Shown here: piece after piece, positions 1 through 10,472 of the stretch
Position numbering within the stretch: the first letter of the stretch is position 1
How the letters are laid out: the number at the start of each line of letters is the position of its first letter
Assembly: GCA_018675425.1 (NCBI GenBank)
Contig: JABGYD010000069.1
Span: 119,580 to 183,579 of the forward strand
Length of the DNA stretch: 64,000 nt
Direction: 5' to 3'
DNA from: Kordiimonadaceae bacterium
Lineage (GTDB): Bacteria > Pseudomonadota > Alphaproteobacteria > Sphingomonadales > Emcibacteraceae
The notes under the pieces: generated by a model
Seen by the model: the letters and a program-made list of their open reading frames with translations, nothing else
Databases searched by the model: none
What the model was told of the DNA's origin: nothing
Made by a program: the position numbers and the translations under genes

Positions 1-1
1 T

Positions 2-517
2 AATTTGGATATGGTTCCGCGAACAGCTTGGGCTTTAATGGTACCATCAACAATTACATTGTTGGCTGCAGGAGAATATTGGCAGATCAGCAGTATTGCA
101 TTGGTCTTTTCCTGGTTGATTGGAGGGCTTTGGCTTTGGCTTATTTGGGACGCTCATCTTCATGATCAAACACCACGCGCTACCCGCGACCGGAAAATTG
201 AATTTATCCTCAAAATATTGATGACAGTTTTTTATATTGGTCTTGGTTCATCATCATTAGTTAACGGAGAACCACTATTTTTCACATGGGTTGCCCTAAA
301 AGCATTAATTTTTGGACTAATTTTTGCAGCTGCCATAATGATAGATATCGTATTTAAGCCAGTAGGGCCACAGCTTGCAAATTTACTGAGTGAAGGTTCA
401 TCAGATGAAACTGAATTACCCCTCTTGCGCACAATGAACCGCACACGTATTTGGGTGTGGATTGTCTATGCACTTCTTCTCATAACAGCATTGCTTGGGA
501 ATGCAAAACCCCTGTAG
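2..517 (+). CDS. Integral membrane protein of unknown function, probably 5'-truncated by the window edge
   Basis: Open frame with several hydrophobic helices; no in-frame stop between base 2 and the first ATG at base 11 or the listed start, so it may extend upstream. Confidence 0.55.
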   Translation, partial: NLDMVPRTAWALMVPSTITLLAAGEYWQISSIALVFSWLIGGLWLWLIWDAHLHDQTPRATRDRKIEFILKILMTVFYIGLGSSSLVNGEPLFFTWVALKALIFGLIFAAAIMIDIVFKPVGPQLANLLSEGSSDETELPLLRTMNRTRIWVWIVYALLLITALLGNAKPL

Positions 518-703
518 TTATATATATGCGGGCCAAATACCGTTCTTCATCGTGCTCCTTTAGAAACTTTCGGTTATTGTCTCAGAGATCTGACAAAATA
601 ACCGTCTCACGATCCATAATTGGGCGAAATATATAATCTAACCCATTAAAATATAAACACTATATATAGAGAGACAGAGATTGGTTAATAATGGGATACT
701 AGA

Positions 704-778
704 TGGTGGGCGGTACAAGGTTCGAACTTGTGACCTCCTCGATGTCAACGAGGCGCTCTACCACTGAGCTAACTGCCC
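704..778 (-). tRNA. tRNA-Val(GAC), CCA encoded
   Basis: Reverse complement gggcagttagctcagtggtagagcgcctcgttgacatcgaggaggtcacaagttcgaaccttgtaccgcccacca folds as a cloverleaf: anticodon stem cctcg/cgagg, loop ttGACat, T arm acaag-ttcgaac-cttgt, encoded CCA. Confidence 0.95.
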
Positions 779-966
779 ACACAATAGGTAATTAAGTAGT
801 CTAGGATTTATACTTAACTTACACAAAGAAGCAAGTCCTATAGTATATATATTTTATTCATGGAAGATTTAATTAAAATTTGATATCATATGGTGATAGA
901 ATTATAACTATTATTGATATTTTAGAACCAGTCTTCATATTAAAAGAATAGCAGTTGGATTAATTA

Positions 967-1581
967 ATGCTTGGACCAAATACGAATCTTGAACTCTCTG
1001 TAACCAACCGATCGCAAGAAACTTTGGAGCTTCTAATGTTGCGCCGATCCCTTACTGTTAAAGATATGGTCCATCCTGGTCCCAGCGAAGAACAACTCAA
1101 GCAAATTCTTGAAATAGGCTCAAGGGTTCCCGATCATAAAAAACAGGTACCATGGAGATTTTTAACATTTGAAAAGAATACACGAAAGAAATTTGGCAAA
1201 ATATTACGGGCAATTTTTGCTAAAAATTATCCCAAAACCAATGAGAAAATGCTTGATTTTGAAGAAAATCGTTTTCTTAGAGCCCCTTTAGTAATTGCGG
1301 TCATTTCCACTGCCGACAAAGATAACCCTAAAGTACCCGAGTGGGAACAAATTTTAACAGCGGGCGCTGTCTGTCAAAATATTCTCATCGCCTCAAATGC
1401 AATGGGTTACGCTAGCCAATGGCTCACGGAATGGTATGCATATGACAAAGTAGTTCTTAAGGAATTAAACCTCAACCCTAATGAAAGAATAGCAGGTTTT
1501 ATCTACATAGGCACCGCAAGTAAACAACCAAAGGAACGTGGGCGTCCCGACCTAGCCAATCTCGTAAAAAAATGGGAGTGA
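967..1581 (+). CDS. Nitroreductase family protein
   Basis: 204 aa; nitroreductase-like N-terminus (RRSLTVKDMVHPGPSEEQLKQILEIGSRVPDHKKQVPWRF) and C-terminal GFIYIGTASKQPKERGRPDL. Confidence 0.85.
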   Translation: MLGPNTNLELSVTNRSQETLELLMLRRSLTVKDMVHPGPSEEQLKQILEIGSRVPDHKKQVPWRFLTFEKNTRKKFGKILRAIFAKNYPKTNEKMLDFEENRFLRAPLVIAVISTADKDNPKVPEWEQILTAGAVCQNILIASNAMGYASQWLTEWYAYDKVVLKELNLNPNERIAGFIYIGTASKQPKERGRPDLANLVKKWE

Positions 1582-1636
1582 GCCATTTCAATTTAATGGG
1601 CCACAATAATGACAAAGGAAATACTTTTATAATATA

Positions 1637-3226
1637 TTAAAAGAGTTGTTCTTTTGTCTTAAGAAATTGAAGGTCTGGGTTCTCTTCAATAGCCTTATCA
1701 AGTCTCCATAAATTTCGCGCAAGAAATACTGGTGAACCGTTATGATCTTCAGCCATGTTTGCTTTATTATTATCTATAAATTTTTTCAACTTGAAGAGGT
1801 CTTCTCCTTCTACCCATCGCGCGGTATACAAAGAAGTTGCCTCAAACCGACAAGGAACGTCATATTCTGTGCGTATCCGATCAGCCATAACTTCAAATTG
1901 CAACATACCGACAACACCAACATACCACTCAGCCCCAATAACAGGCTTAAAGACACGCGCAGCACCCTCCTCTGCAAGTTGGTGTAAAGCCCGGCTCAAA
2001 TGCTTAGCTTTCATAGGTTCATCAGGTCTCACTGTTTGAATATATTCGGGGGCAAAGCTCGGAATACCAATAAATTTCAAATTTTCCCCTTCAGTCAAAC
2101 TATCGCCTATGCGCAGGTTTCCATGGTTTGGAATACCAATAATATCACCAGGCCAAGCCTCTTCTGCTAACTCTCTATCCTGGGCAAGAAATAATACAGG
2201 ATTATGCAGATTAACAAGTTTATCGTCACGAACATGTTTAAGCTTCATTCCTCGCTTAAATTTTCCGGAAACTAGTCGAAAAAATGCAATTCGATCGCGA
2301 TGTTTTGGATCCATATTAGCTTGGATTTTAAAAACAAACCCACTCACCTTTGGCTCATGAGGATCCACTTCTCTTATGGTGGACAAATATCGCCCTGGAA
2401 TTGGCGCAAAATTGGTTAGTCCATTAAGTAACTCTTTAACACCAAAGGTATTTATAGCCGAACCAAAATAAACTGGTGTTAAAGTACCTTCTAGGTATGC
2501 CTGTTGATCAAACGCTGGACAAAGCTCACGCACCATTTCTACTTCTTCACGTAACTGTTCTACTAAATCTGACGGCAATAATTCATCTAGTTTTGGGTCG
2601 TCAATACCCTCACAAACAACACCAGCATCAGGAATATTACCTTTACTCCTCTCAACTAGTATCAAACGGTCATTGATTAGGTCATAGCAGCCTTTAAAGC
2701 TTCGCCCCATGCCGATAGGCCATGTTGCCGGCGCAACATCAAGCGCCAACTTATCAGCGAGGTCATCCAGGAGATCAAACGGGTTTAAAGCTTCGCGGTC
2801 CATCTTGTTAAAAAATGAAATTACCGGCATATCGCGCAAACGACATACTTCAAAGAGTTTCCTTGTCTGCCCTTCCACGCCCTTTGCACTATCAAGAACC
2901 ATTACCGCACTATCAACTGCGGTTAAAACTCTGTATGTATCCTCAGAAAAATCTTCATGGCCGGGAGTATCAAGCAAATTAAACATATGTTTGTCATATT
3001 CAAACGACATCACAGATGAAGCTACAGAAATCCCCCGCTCTTGCTCAACCTTCATCCAATCTGAACGTGCGCGACGTCGAGCACCCCGTGCCTTAACCTC
3101 ACCAGCCATCTGAATAGCCCCACCAAAAAGCAGTAACTTTTCAGTTAACGTTGTCTTACCAGCATCGGGGTGAGCGATAATCGCAAATGTTTTTCTACGG
3201 TCTACTTCTTCATTAAGTATCGACAT
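1637..3226 (-). CDS. prfC: Peptide chain release factor 3 (translational GTPase)
   Basis: 529 aa; G1 AHPDAGKTTLTEKLL, DTPGHEDFSEDTYR, NKMDRE, full-length RF3 architecture. Confidence 0.96.
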   Translation of the reverse strand: MSILNEEVDRRKTFAIIAHPDAGKTTLTEKLLLFGGAIQMAGEVKARGARRRARSDWMKVEQERGISVASSVMSFEYDKHMFNLLDTPGHEDFSEDTYRVLTAVDSAVMVLDSAKGVEGQTRKLFEVCRLRDMPVISFFNKMDREALNPFDLLDDLADKLALDVAPATWPIGMGRSFKGCYDLINDRLILVERSKGNIPDAGVVCEGIDDPKLDELLPSDLVEQLREEVEMVRELCPAFDQQAYLEGTLTPVYFGSAINTFGVKELLNGLTNFAPIPGRYLSTIREVDPHEPKVSGFVFKIQANMDPKHRDRIAFFRLVSGKFKRGMKLKHVRDDKLVNLHNPVLFLAQDRELAEEAWPGDIIGIPNHGNLRIGDSLTEGENLKFIGIPSFAPEYIQTVRPDEPMKAKHLSRALHQLAEEGAARVFKPVIGAEWYVGVVGMLQFEVMADRIRTEYDVPCRFEATSLYTARWVEGEDLFKLKKFIDNNKANMAEDHNGSPVFLARNLWRLDKAIEENPDLQFLKTKEQLF

Positions 3227-3682
3227 TGGAAATTCTCAATTAAAAAAACTCTTAAACTTCGGGAAATCTAAGAGCTTCAATAGCCATTGTACAGAGTTTA
3301 TTTAATATTTAAATTCTAAAAAACTGGAATAATTAAAATATCAGGTCTTTATTAACAAAACTGAATGCTTCTTCCCTTTAACAGCTTTATTAATTTTTAT
3401 TATTCTTAATATATAGAAAGCTCGATTTTAATACTCTATTATTAACTTCAAACCCCTAACGAAAAATAATCTTTGGATTATAAAAAACTTTAAATGGACA
3501 CTAATTAAAAACCAATCTCACTAAAGCATCTATCATTATTTTACGAAAAAGATTAAAATAATTATCAATTATTGAAATATCAATCGTGTTTTGAAATATG
3601 TACCTAACATATCAAATGCAGATTATTCAATTGATCCGCGAATGATAATGATTGATTCTAGAAGACGAAGGAGAAACAATAT

Positions 3683-3796
3683 ATGAGCAAGTTTCATCGC
3701 AAAAACAAAATAACTAACAAAAAAGATAAGAGACTAATAATTATTCTAGTTGTTGCTATTGTAGCCCTAATAGCTTTTTTGATAGCAGTTACTTAA
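3683..3796 (+). CDS. Small single-TM protein (37 aa), not in the supplied ORF list
   Basis: ATG at 3683 preceded by a purine-rich gaagacgaaggag; translation MSKFHRKNKITNKKDKRLIIILVVAIVALIAFLIAVT* (basic N-terminus plus one hydrophobic helix). Confidence 0.55.
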   Translation: MSKFHRKNKITNKKDKRLIIILVVAIVALIAFLIAVT

Positions 3797-3850
3797 ATAT
3801 TTTTATAAAAAATTATTAAATCTAATAAACTTTATACTGTAATTGTAATT

Positions 3851-6514
3851 TTATGCTTTTTTCAGTGCAGCCTGTGCCGCAGCCAGACGAGCTATTGGAA
3901 CTCGATAAGGTGAACAAGATACATAATTTAGTCCAAGGTTATGGCAAAATTCAACGGAAGCTGGATCACCTCCATGTTCTCCACAAATTCCAACTTTAAG
4001 ATCATTTCGTGTCGCTCGACCACGTTCAAAACCAATTTTTATAAGCTCTCCAACACCCTCTTGATCAAGCGTTACAAATGGATCATTTTCAAATATACCC
4101 GCCTTAAGATAATCCTCAAGAAAATGTCCGCTATCATCACGACTTATGCCATAAGTGGTTTGTGTTAAATCATTAGTACCAAAACTAAAAAACTCCGCTT
4201 CCCCAGCAATCTCGCCTGCCTGAAGAGCGGCCCGCGGTAATTCAATCATTGTACCAACCATATAGTCCATTTTTTGACCAGAACTCGAGATTATCTCATC
4301 TGCTATATTACAAATAAGCTTTTTAAGTATTTTAAGCTCTTTACTGGCAGCAACCAAGGGCACCATAATTTCCGGAATAATAGTTTCATTAAGGTTTTTC
4401 GACACTTCTAGAGCAGCCTCGATGATTGATCTTGTCTGCATCTCATATATTTCTGGAAAGGATATACCTAGACGGCAACCACGATGACCAAGCATCGGGT
4501 TAAACTCGTGAAGTTCTTCTGCCCTCCGTTTTAAAAACATCAAATCCACTCCCATAGCCTCAGCTAATTCCTTATAATCCTCTTCCTTCTGAGGAAGAAA
4601 CTCATGAAGCGGAGGATCTAAAAGACGAACCGTTACAGGGAAGCCTCGCATAATAGTGAAGAGTTTAATAAAATCATTTCTTTGAACTGGCAGAAGTTTA
4701 GAAAGGGCATCTTTTCGAGCCTCTTCAGTATTAGACATAATCATCTGTCGCACATCAATAATTCGGGAAGCATCAAAAAACATATGTTCGGTGCGACAAA
4801 GACCAATGCCCTCTGCTCCAAATTCACGTGCTGCTGATACATCGAGCGGAGTTTCAGCATTGCTTCGAACTTGGAGTGTCCGCCTATCATCAGCCCAACC
4901 CATAAGTTCAGAGAAGTGTTTGCCAAGTTCAGGTTTAATAGTAGCTACTTCACCAACCATAACCTCACCGGTCCCGCCATCAATAGTGATAAGTTCTTTA
5001 CTTTTCACCATACGCTTACCAACAGTTACAGTGCCATTATCTAAGTCGATATGCAGTCCACTTGCACCAGAGACACAAGGACGACCCATACCGCGCGCCA
5101 CTACAGCTGCGTGGGACGTCATACCTCCGCGACTGGTTAGAATACCTCTTGCTGCATGCATTCCATGGATATCTTCAGGACTTGTTTCTATGCGAACAAG
5201 AATTACGTCCACACCCTCCTTTGATAGTTTCTCCGCTTCATCAGCAGAAAAAACCATAATACCGCTTGCCGCACCAGGGGATGCGGGGAGCCCTTTAGTA
5301 ATAACGTCACGGTGTGCTTCCGGATCAAGGGTAGGATGCAACAACTGATCTAAGGCAGACGGCTCAATCCGGAGAATTGCTTCTTCCTTAGTTATGATAC
5401 CCTCATGAACCATCTCTACTGCAATTTTAAGAGCAGCCGTTGCTGTTCTTTTTCCGCTACGTGTTTGAAGTATCCAAAGTTTATTTTGTTGTACGGTAAA
5501 TTCAATATCCTGCATATCACGGTAATGCGTTTCTAGTGTTTGAAAAATATCAACAAGTTCTCTATAAACACCGTTCATACTTTCTTCCATCGACAGCATA
5601 TTTGATCCAGCATTAACCCGACCTTCTTTGGTCAGGTTTAGTGGCGTGCGAATACCTGCAACAACATCTTCGCCTTGAGCATTGATAAGGTATTCGCCGT
5701 AGTAAGAGTTATTCCCAGTCGATGGGTCACGAGTAAAAGCAACACCAGTAGCGCAGTCATCACCCATATTCCCAAATACCATAGATTGAATATTAACGGC
5801 AGTACCCCAATTATTAGAAATATTATTCAGACGGCGATAAGTCATCGCTCTATCAATCATCCACGAACCAAACACTGCGTTGATAGCACCCCAAAGCTGC
5901 TCATTGACATCCTGTGGAAACGGGTAACCAAGCTCTTCTTCAGCTTTATTTTTAAAAACCTCTGAAAGTAATTTCCAATCATCAGCTCCGAGCTCAATAT
6001 CGCTAGCAAAACCATTTTCTTCTTTATGAATTTCAAGAAGTTCCTCAAATAAATAGTGCTCAACCCCAAGTACTACGTCTGAATACATCTGAATGAAACG
6101 ACGGTAGCTGTCATAAGCAAAGCGCTCGTCACCAGATTTTCGGGCAAGAGCCTCAACGGTAATATCATTTAGCCCTAGATTTAGGACAGTATCCATCATT
6201 CCTGGCATTGAAACACGCGCACCGGAGCGAACTGATACTAATAGCGGGTTCTTATCGTCTCCAAACTTGGAGCCAACTGTATTTTCGATAGTAGATATTG
6301 AAGTTTTTACCTGTTCTACAAGACCATCTGGATAAGTATTATTATTATCAAAATATTTTTTACAAACTTCCGTCGTAATTGTAAATCCGGGAGGTACCGG
6401 AAGACCAAGGTTTGACATTTCTGCCAAATTTGCACCCTTTCCCCCTAATAAATTTTTCATGGAAGCTTTTCCATCAGCAGATCCGTCACCAAAATTATAG
6501 ATCCATTTTTCCAT
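3851..6514 (-). CDS. ppdK: Pyruvate, phosphate dikinase
   Basis: 887 aa; MEKWIYNFGDGSADG..LLGGKGANLAEM, GGMTSHAAVVARGMGRPCVSG catalytic His region, C-terminal PEP-binding domain. Confidence 0.97.
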   Translation of the reverse strand: MEKWIYNFGDGSADGKASMKNLLGGKGANLAEMSNLGLPVPPGFTITTEVCKKYFDNNNTYPDGLVEQVKTSISTIENTVGSKFGDDKNPLLVSVRSGARVSMPGMMDTVLNLGLNDITVEALARKSGDERFAYDSYRRFIQMYSDVVLGVEHYLFEELLEIHKEENGFASDIELGADDWKLLSEVFKNKAEEELGYPFPQDVNEQLWGAINAVFGSWMIDRAMTYRRLNNISNNWGTAVNIQSMVFGNMGDDCATGVAFTRDPSTGNNSYYGEYLINAQGEDVVAGIRTPLNLTKEGRVNAGSNMLSMEESMNGVYRELVDIFQTLETHYRDMQDIEFTVQQNKLWILQTRSGKRTATAALKIAVEMVHEGIITKEEAILRIEPSALDQLLHPTLDPEAHRDVITKGLPASPGAASGIMVFSADEAEKLSKEGVDVILVRIETSPEDIHGMHAARGILTSRGGMTSHAAVVARGMGRPCVSGASGLHIDLDNGTVTVGKRMVKSKELITIDGGTGEVMVGEVATIKPELGKHFSELMGWADDRRTLQVRSNAETPLDVSAAREFGAEGIGLCRTEHMFFDASRIIDVRQMIMSNTEEARKDALSKLLPVQRNDFIKLFTIMRGFPVTVRLLDPPLHEFLPQKEEDYKELAEAMGVDLMFLKRRAEELHEFNPMLGHRGCRLGISFPEIYEMQTRSIIEAALEVSKNLNETIIPEIMVPLVAASKELKILKKLICNIADEIISSSGQKMDYMVGTMIELPRAALQAGEIAGEAEFFSFGTNDLTQTTYGISRDDSGHFLEDYLKAGIFENDPFVTLDQEGVGELIKIGFERGRATRNDLKVGICGEHGGDPASVEFCHNLGLNYVSCSPYRVPIARLAAAQAALKKA

Positions 6515-6520
6515 TATCTA

Positions 6521-8569
6521 TTAACCTTCTATTTTAGAAAATTGAGCCACAACATTCATAGTGGATCTGATGTGAGATAATAATTTAAGTCTATTTTCCC
6601 TCTCTCGTCCTACGTCACTGTTGACAGTAACTTTATTAAGAAATTCATCAATTGGACTACGTAAACTGGATAATTCTTTCATGGCCTCCGCAAAGTTTTC
6701 TGCTTTTATTGCTGCAGCCACCCTCACATCCACACCCTGCAACGCTTTATATAATTCTATTTCTTCGTCCACAGAAAGATCAGGCTGAGATACTTTCCCA
6801 TCAAATAGTTTTCCGGCTTTCTTTTCTTCGGCATGAAGAATATTTGTTGCTCTTTTATATCCAGCTAATAAGTTTTTTCCATCATTGGTGTAAATAAAAC
6901 TCTGAAGTGAATTTGCTTTTGCAAGCAGCTTAACAAAATCCCAAGAAAACTCTGCACCAATAATGTCATGGCTAATATTCTTATCTTTTGCATATATTTT
7001 CAGACGGTCCCAGAAAAAATTAAGGAGGTCATCTACATTCAATTTTTTCTTATTAAAGTTCATATAAGTTGAAACGGAATAGTTAATAACAACACTCAAA
7101 TCAATTCGTATATTATTTTCAATTATCAAACGAATTATTCCTAATGAAGCACGGCGCAATGCAAAAGGATCCTTTGACCCTGTAGGCTTTTCATTAATTC
7201 CAAAAAATCCAACTAAAATATCGATTTTTTCGGCTAGTGCTAAAGCCATACTTACTGGAGAAGAGGGACAATTATCAGAGGGACCCTTTGGTGAATATTG
7301 ATCAGCAATAGCTTCTGCAACGGCTGCGTCTTGACCTTCAGAAAGTGCAAAATATTTACCCATCAAACCTTGCAACTCTGGACATTCGTCAACCATACCA
7401 GTCACAAGATCAGATTTTGATAGCTTTGCTGCTAGTTTAGATTGTTGAACATCAGCACCAATTAAGGTAGCTATAAAACCAGATAAAGTTTCTAACCGTT
7501 CAATACGCTGGCCAACTGTTCCAAGTTTTGATTGAAATACAATTTTATTAAGCGCAATAATGTGATCAGTTAGGGTTGATTTTAAATCTTGATCCCAGAA
7601 AAATTTTGTATCGCTGAGACGGGCATGCAAGACACGCTCATTACCAGCAATAATTTTAGCACCGTTATCCTCAGTATTTATATTTGAAATAAAAATAAAT
7701 TTATTTGTTAGTTTATCATTTTTATCTTTAAGTGAAAAATATTTTTGATGAGTACGCATGGCTGATGTTAGAGCCTCCGGAGGTACAGTAAGAAAGTCCT
7801 CTTCATAAGATCCAATCATTGTAACGGGGTATTCAGTAAGCCCCGCCACCTCATTAAGTAACTGCTTATCATCAATAATATCAAGCCCATTATCCGAGGC
7901 AAGTTTATTGGCATCCTTTTGAATAGTGGAAATTCGTTCATCCCGATCGATTATCACATAAGCCTTTTTAAGACCTTGTTTATAATCAGCAAAAGAGGAT
8001 ATGAGTAATTCCATCGGTGCCATAAAACGATGACCACGGGTCATATTACTAGATAAAATTCCGTTTACTTCAAAATTCACTACTTTCCCACCGTGAATGC
8101 AAAGGATACTATGTAATGGCCTTACCCAACGTAGTGAACCCGTTCCCCAGCGTTGCGATTTTGGCCATGGAAAGTTTTGAATAACTCCTGGGAGAAATTC
8201 AGAAATAACGTCAGCAGCTGCACGACCTTTTTGTTCAATATTCGCATAAAGAAAAGTTCCCTTTTTATCTACACGTTCAAACAAATCATCGCGGGTTACA
8301 CCACACCCACGTAAAAAACCTTCTACGGCTTGATCAGGTGCATCAAAACGGGGGCCACGACGTTCCTCAGAAACATCAGGTTGCTCTGTAGATAAATTAG
8401 CAATGTGCAAAGTAAGCCGGCGAGCCGTCACATAAGATGATACAAAACTATGTTCAAGATCGGCCTCCGTAAGCTTTTCTGTTACCAGTCTTACAAGATC
8501 TTTTGATGCTTTTTCTTGCATTCGCGCGGGGATTTCTTCAGAAAAAATTTCAAGCAAAAACTCAGACAT
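6521..8569 (-). CDS. glyS: Glycyl-tRNA synthetase beta subunit
   Basis: 682 aa; MSEFLLEIFSEEIPARMQ..; directly downstream of glyQ. Confidence 0.97.
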   Translation of the reverse strand: MSEFLLEIFSEEIPARMQEKASKDLVRLVTEKLTEADLEHSFVSSYVTARRLTLHIANLSTEQPDVSEERRGPRFDAPDQAVEGFLRGCGVTRDDLFERVDKKGTFLYANIEQKGRAAADVISEFLPGVIQNFPWPKSQRWGTGSLRWVRPLHSILCIHGGKVVNFEVNGILSSNMTRGHRFMAPMELLISSFADYKQGLKKAYVIIDRDERISTIQKDANKLASDNGLDIIDDKQLLNEVAGLTEYPVTMIGSYEEDFLTVPPEALTSAMRTHQKYFSLKDKNDKLTNKFIFISNINTEDNGAKIIAGNERVLHARLSDTKFFWDQDLKSTLTDHIIALNKIVFQSKLGTVGQRIERLETLSGFIATLIGADVQQSKLAAKLSKSDLVTGMVDECPELQGLMGKYFALSEGQDAAVAEAIADQYSPKGPSDNCPSSPVSMALALAEKIDILVGFFGINEKPTGSKDPFALRRASLGIIRLIIENNIRIDLSVVINYSVSTYMNFNKKKLNVDDLLNFFWDRLKIYAKDKNISHDIIGAEFSWDFVKLLAKANSLQSFIYTNDGKNLLAGYKRATNILHAEEKKAGKLFDGKVSQPDLSVDEEIELYKALQGVDVRVAAAIKAENFAEAMKELSSLRSPIDEFLNKVTVNSDVGRERENRLKLLSHIRSTMNVVAQFSKIEG

Positions 8570-8570
8570 A

Positions 8571-9452
8571 TTACGCCCCCTCGCCCTGTGAAATTAGGTA
8601 CGCTTCGCAACAGGCTTTGGCTAGCGCACGCACTCTACCAATATAAGCTTGGCGTTCTGTAACACTGATAACACCGCGAGCATCAAGTAAATTAAAAGCA
8701 TGTGATGCCTTAATACATTGATCATAAGCTGGAAGCGGATAGTTTCCTTTTTCTAATATCAACTGACACTCGGTTTCTGCATCAGCGAAATGCCTGAACA
8801 ATACTTCTGTATTAGCTATTTCGAAGTTATATGCGGAATATTCCTGCTCGTTTTGCAAAAATACTTCGCTATATTTAACTCCTTCGCTGTTCCATCTCAG
8901 ATCATAAATATTATCAACGCCTTGAATAAACATAGCAAGACGCTCCAACCCGTAAGTCAGCTCTCCCATAACTGGCTTACAGTCAAAACCACCAACTTGT
9001 TGAAAGTAAGTAAACTGGCTGACTTCCATTCCATCACACCATACCTCCCAACCCAGTCCCCATGCTCCAAGAGTAGGACTTTCCCAATCATCTTCTACAA
9101 AACGAATGTCATGTTCCTTGCTGTTAATTCCAAGATTTTCAAGACTTTCTAGATATAGTTCCTGAATATTATCAGGTGATGGCTTAAGTACTGTCTGAAA
9201 CTGGTAGTAATGCTGCAAGCGATTAGGGTTTTTACCATAACGGCCATCGGTTGGGCGACGGCACGGTTGCACGTAAGCTGCTTTCCAAGGTTTACTTCCT
9301 AGAGAACGCAGTGTTGTAGCTGGATGAAAGGTTCCTGCACCTACTTCCATGTCATAGGGCTGTAAAATAAGGCACCCCTGATCCGCCCAAAAATGCTGTA
9401 ACTTAAGGATAAGGTTTTGGAAACAATTATCGTTCGCATTATTGCTGCTCAT
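8571..9452 (-). CDS. glyQ: Glycyl-tRNA synthetase alpha subunit
   Basis: 293 aa; [42 protein letters not shown]. Confidence 0.98.
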   Translation of the reverse strand: MSSNNANDNCFQNLILKLQHFWADQGCLILQPYDMEVGAGTFHPATTLRSLGSKPWKAAYVQPCRRPTDGRYGKNPNRLQHYYQFQTVLKPSPDNIQELYLESLENLGINSKEHDIRFVEDDWESPTLGAWGLGWEVWCDGMEVSQFTYFQQVGGFDCKPVMGELTYGLERLAMFIQGVDNIYDLRWNSEGVKYSEVFLQNEQEYSAYNFEIANTEVLFRHFADAETECQLILEKGNYPLPAYDQCIKASHAFNLLDARGVISVTERQAYIGRVRALAKACCEAYLISQGEGA

Positions 9453-9605
9453 AAGAGAGATTCTTTCACAAAAAATAGGAATTATTTAAGAAAAATACCT
9501 ATCAGGTGAGCTAAGGTCAAGGATTCAAATTATATTTAGTAATGTCGCCCCTCTGTCAAAAATTTTACTGCGTACACATATTCAAAAAACTATAAGAGTT
9601 AATTT

Positions 9606-10460
9606 TTACAATCCGTACTTTCCCCACTCTCCACGGGTTTCAATAGTTTTAATAACATCTTCAGCGATTGAGACATTTGGTCTGTGCACACCAAGTAGAC
9701 CTTTGAAAAATCCCTTTTCATCTTTTAGACGTTTAAATTTAACATCCTCCCCAAGTTTTTCTTTCATAATCGAGCGCATATCGCCTACACCATCTATGAG
9801 ACCTATTTTCGTCGCTTCCTCTCCGTTCCAAACCTGTCCAGAAAAAATATTTTTTTTAACATCCTTCAACTTATCTCCGCGGGCCTCTTTAACGAATTCT
9901 TTGAAAAAACCATGAACTTCTTTGAGAAGAGTTTTCATCATTTTAACATCCTTTTCAACTTCGGGTTTAAAAGGATCCATCAAAGATTTACTTTCACCCG
10001 CTGTATATACGCGACGTTCTATACCAAGTTTTTCGATAGCTTCTGGATAGCCAAACCCTGCACTAATAACACCTATACTTCCAACAATAGAGGCTTTATG
10101 AGCATAGATTTCTTCCCCCGCTAGGGCTAACATATATCCACCAGAAGCTGCTACGTCCTCTGCAAATGCATAAACAGGAATTTCTTTCTCTTCAGACAAT
10201 TCACGAATACGTTTAACAATCAATTCAGATTGCACGGGCGACCCACCTGGAGAATTTATGCTCAACGCAACTGCTTTTACGTTATAAATATCAAAAGCTG
10301 CTTTGATTTTATCTTCAAGATTAGATAAATTAATAGCATTACTGAACCTACCAGAAGTGCCAATCACGCCTTCGAGTGGCAAGACAGCAACAACGGGATC
10401 TGGGTTTGCCAAGGCATCAATAGGAATTTTAGCAATAAGGTTTCGAATTAATTTATTCAT
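9606..10460 (-). CDS. S49 family serine peptidase (SppA/SohB-like)
   Basis: 284 aa; catalytic Ser context AASGGYMLALAG and Lys context GESKSLMDPF. Confidence 0.9.
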   Translation of the reverse strand: MNKLIRNLIAKIPIDALANPDPVVAVLPLEGVIGTSGRFSNAINLSNLEDKIKAAFDIYNVKAVALSINSPGGSPVQSELIVKRIRELSEEKEIPVYAFAEDVAASGGYMLALAGEEIYAHKASIVGSIGVISAGFGYPEAIEKLGIERRVYTAGESKSLMDPFKPEVEKDVKMMKTLLKEVHGFFKEFVKEARGDKLKDVKKNIFSGQVWNGEEATKIGLIDGVGDMRSIMKEKLGEDVKFKRLKDEKGFFKGLLGVHRPNVSIAEDVIKTIETRGEWGKYGL

Positions 10461-10472
10461 AATTTTTCTTCT

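Noticed and set aside
451-636. 61-aa + strand ORF at the end of the first membrane-protein gene
   Set aside because: Overlaps a better-supported frame, no RBS and no recognisable features.
4791-5348. 185-aa + strand ORF inside ppdK
   Set aside because: Antisense to a well-supported ppdK coding sequence; low-complexity Ser/Pro/Thr translation typical of shadow ORFs.
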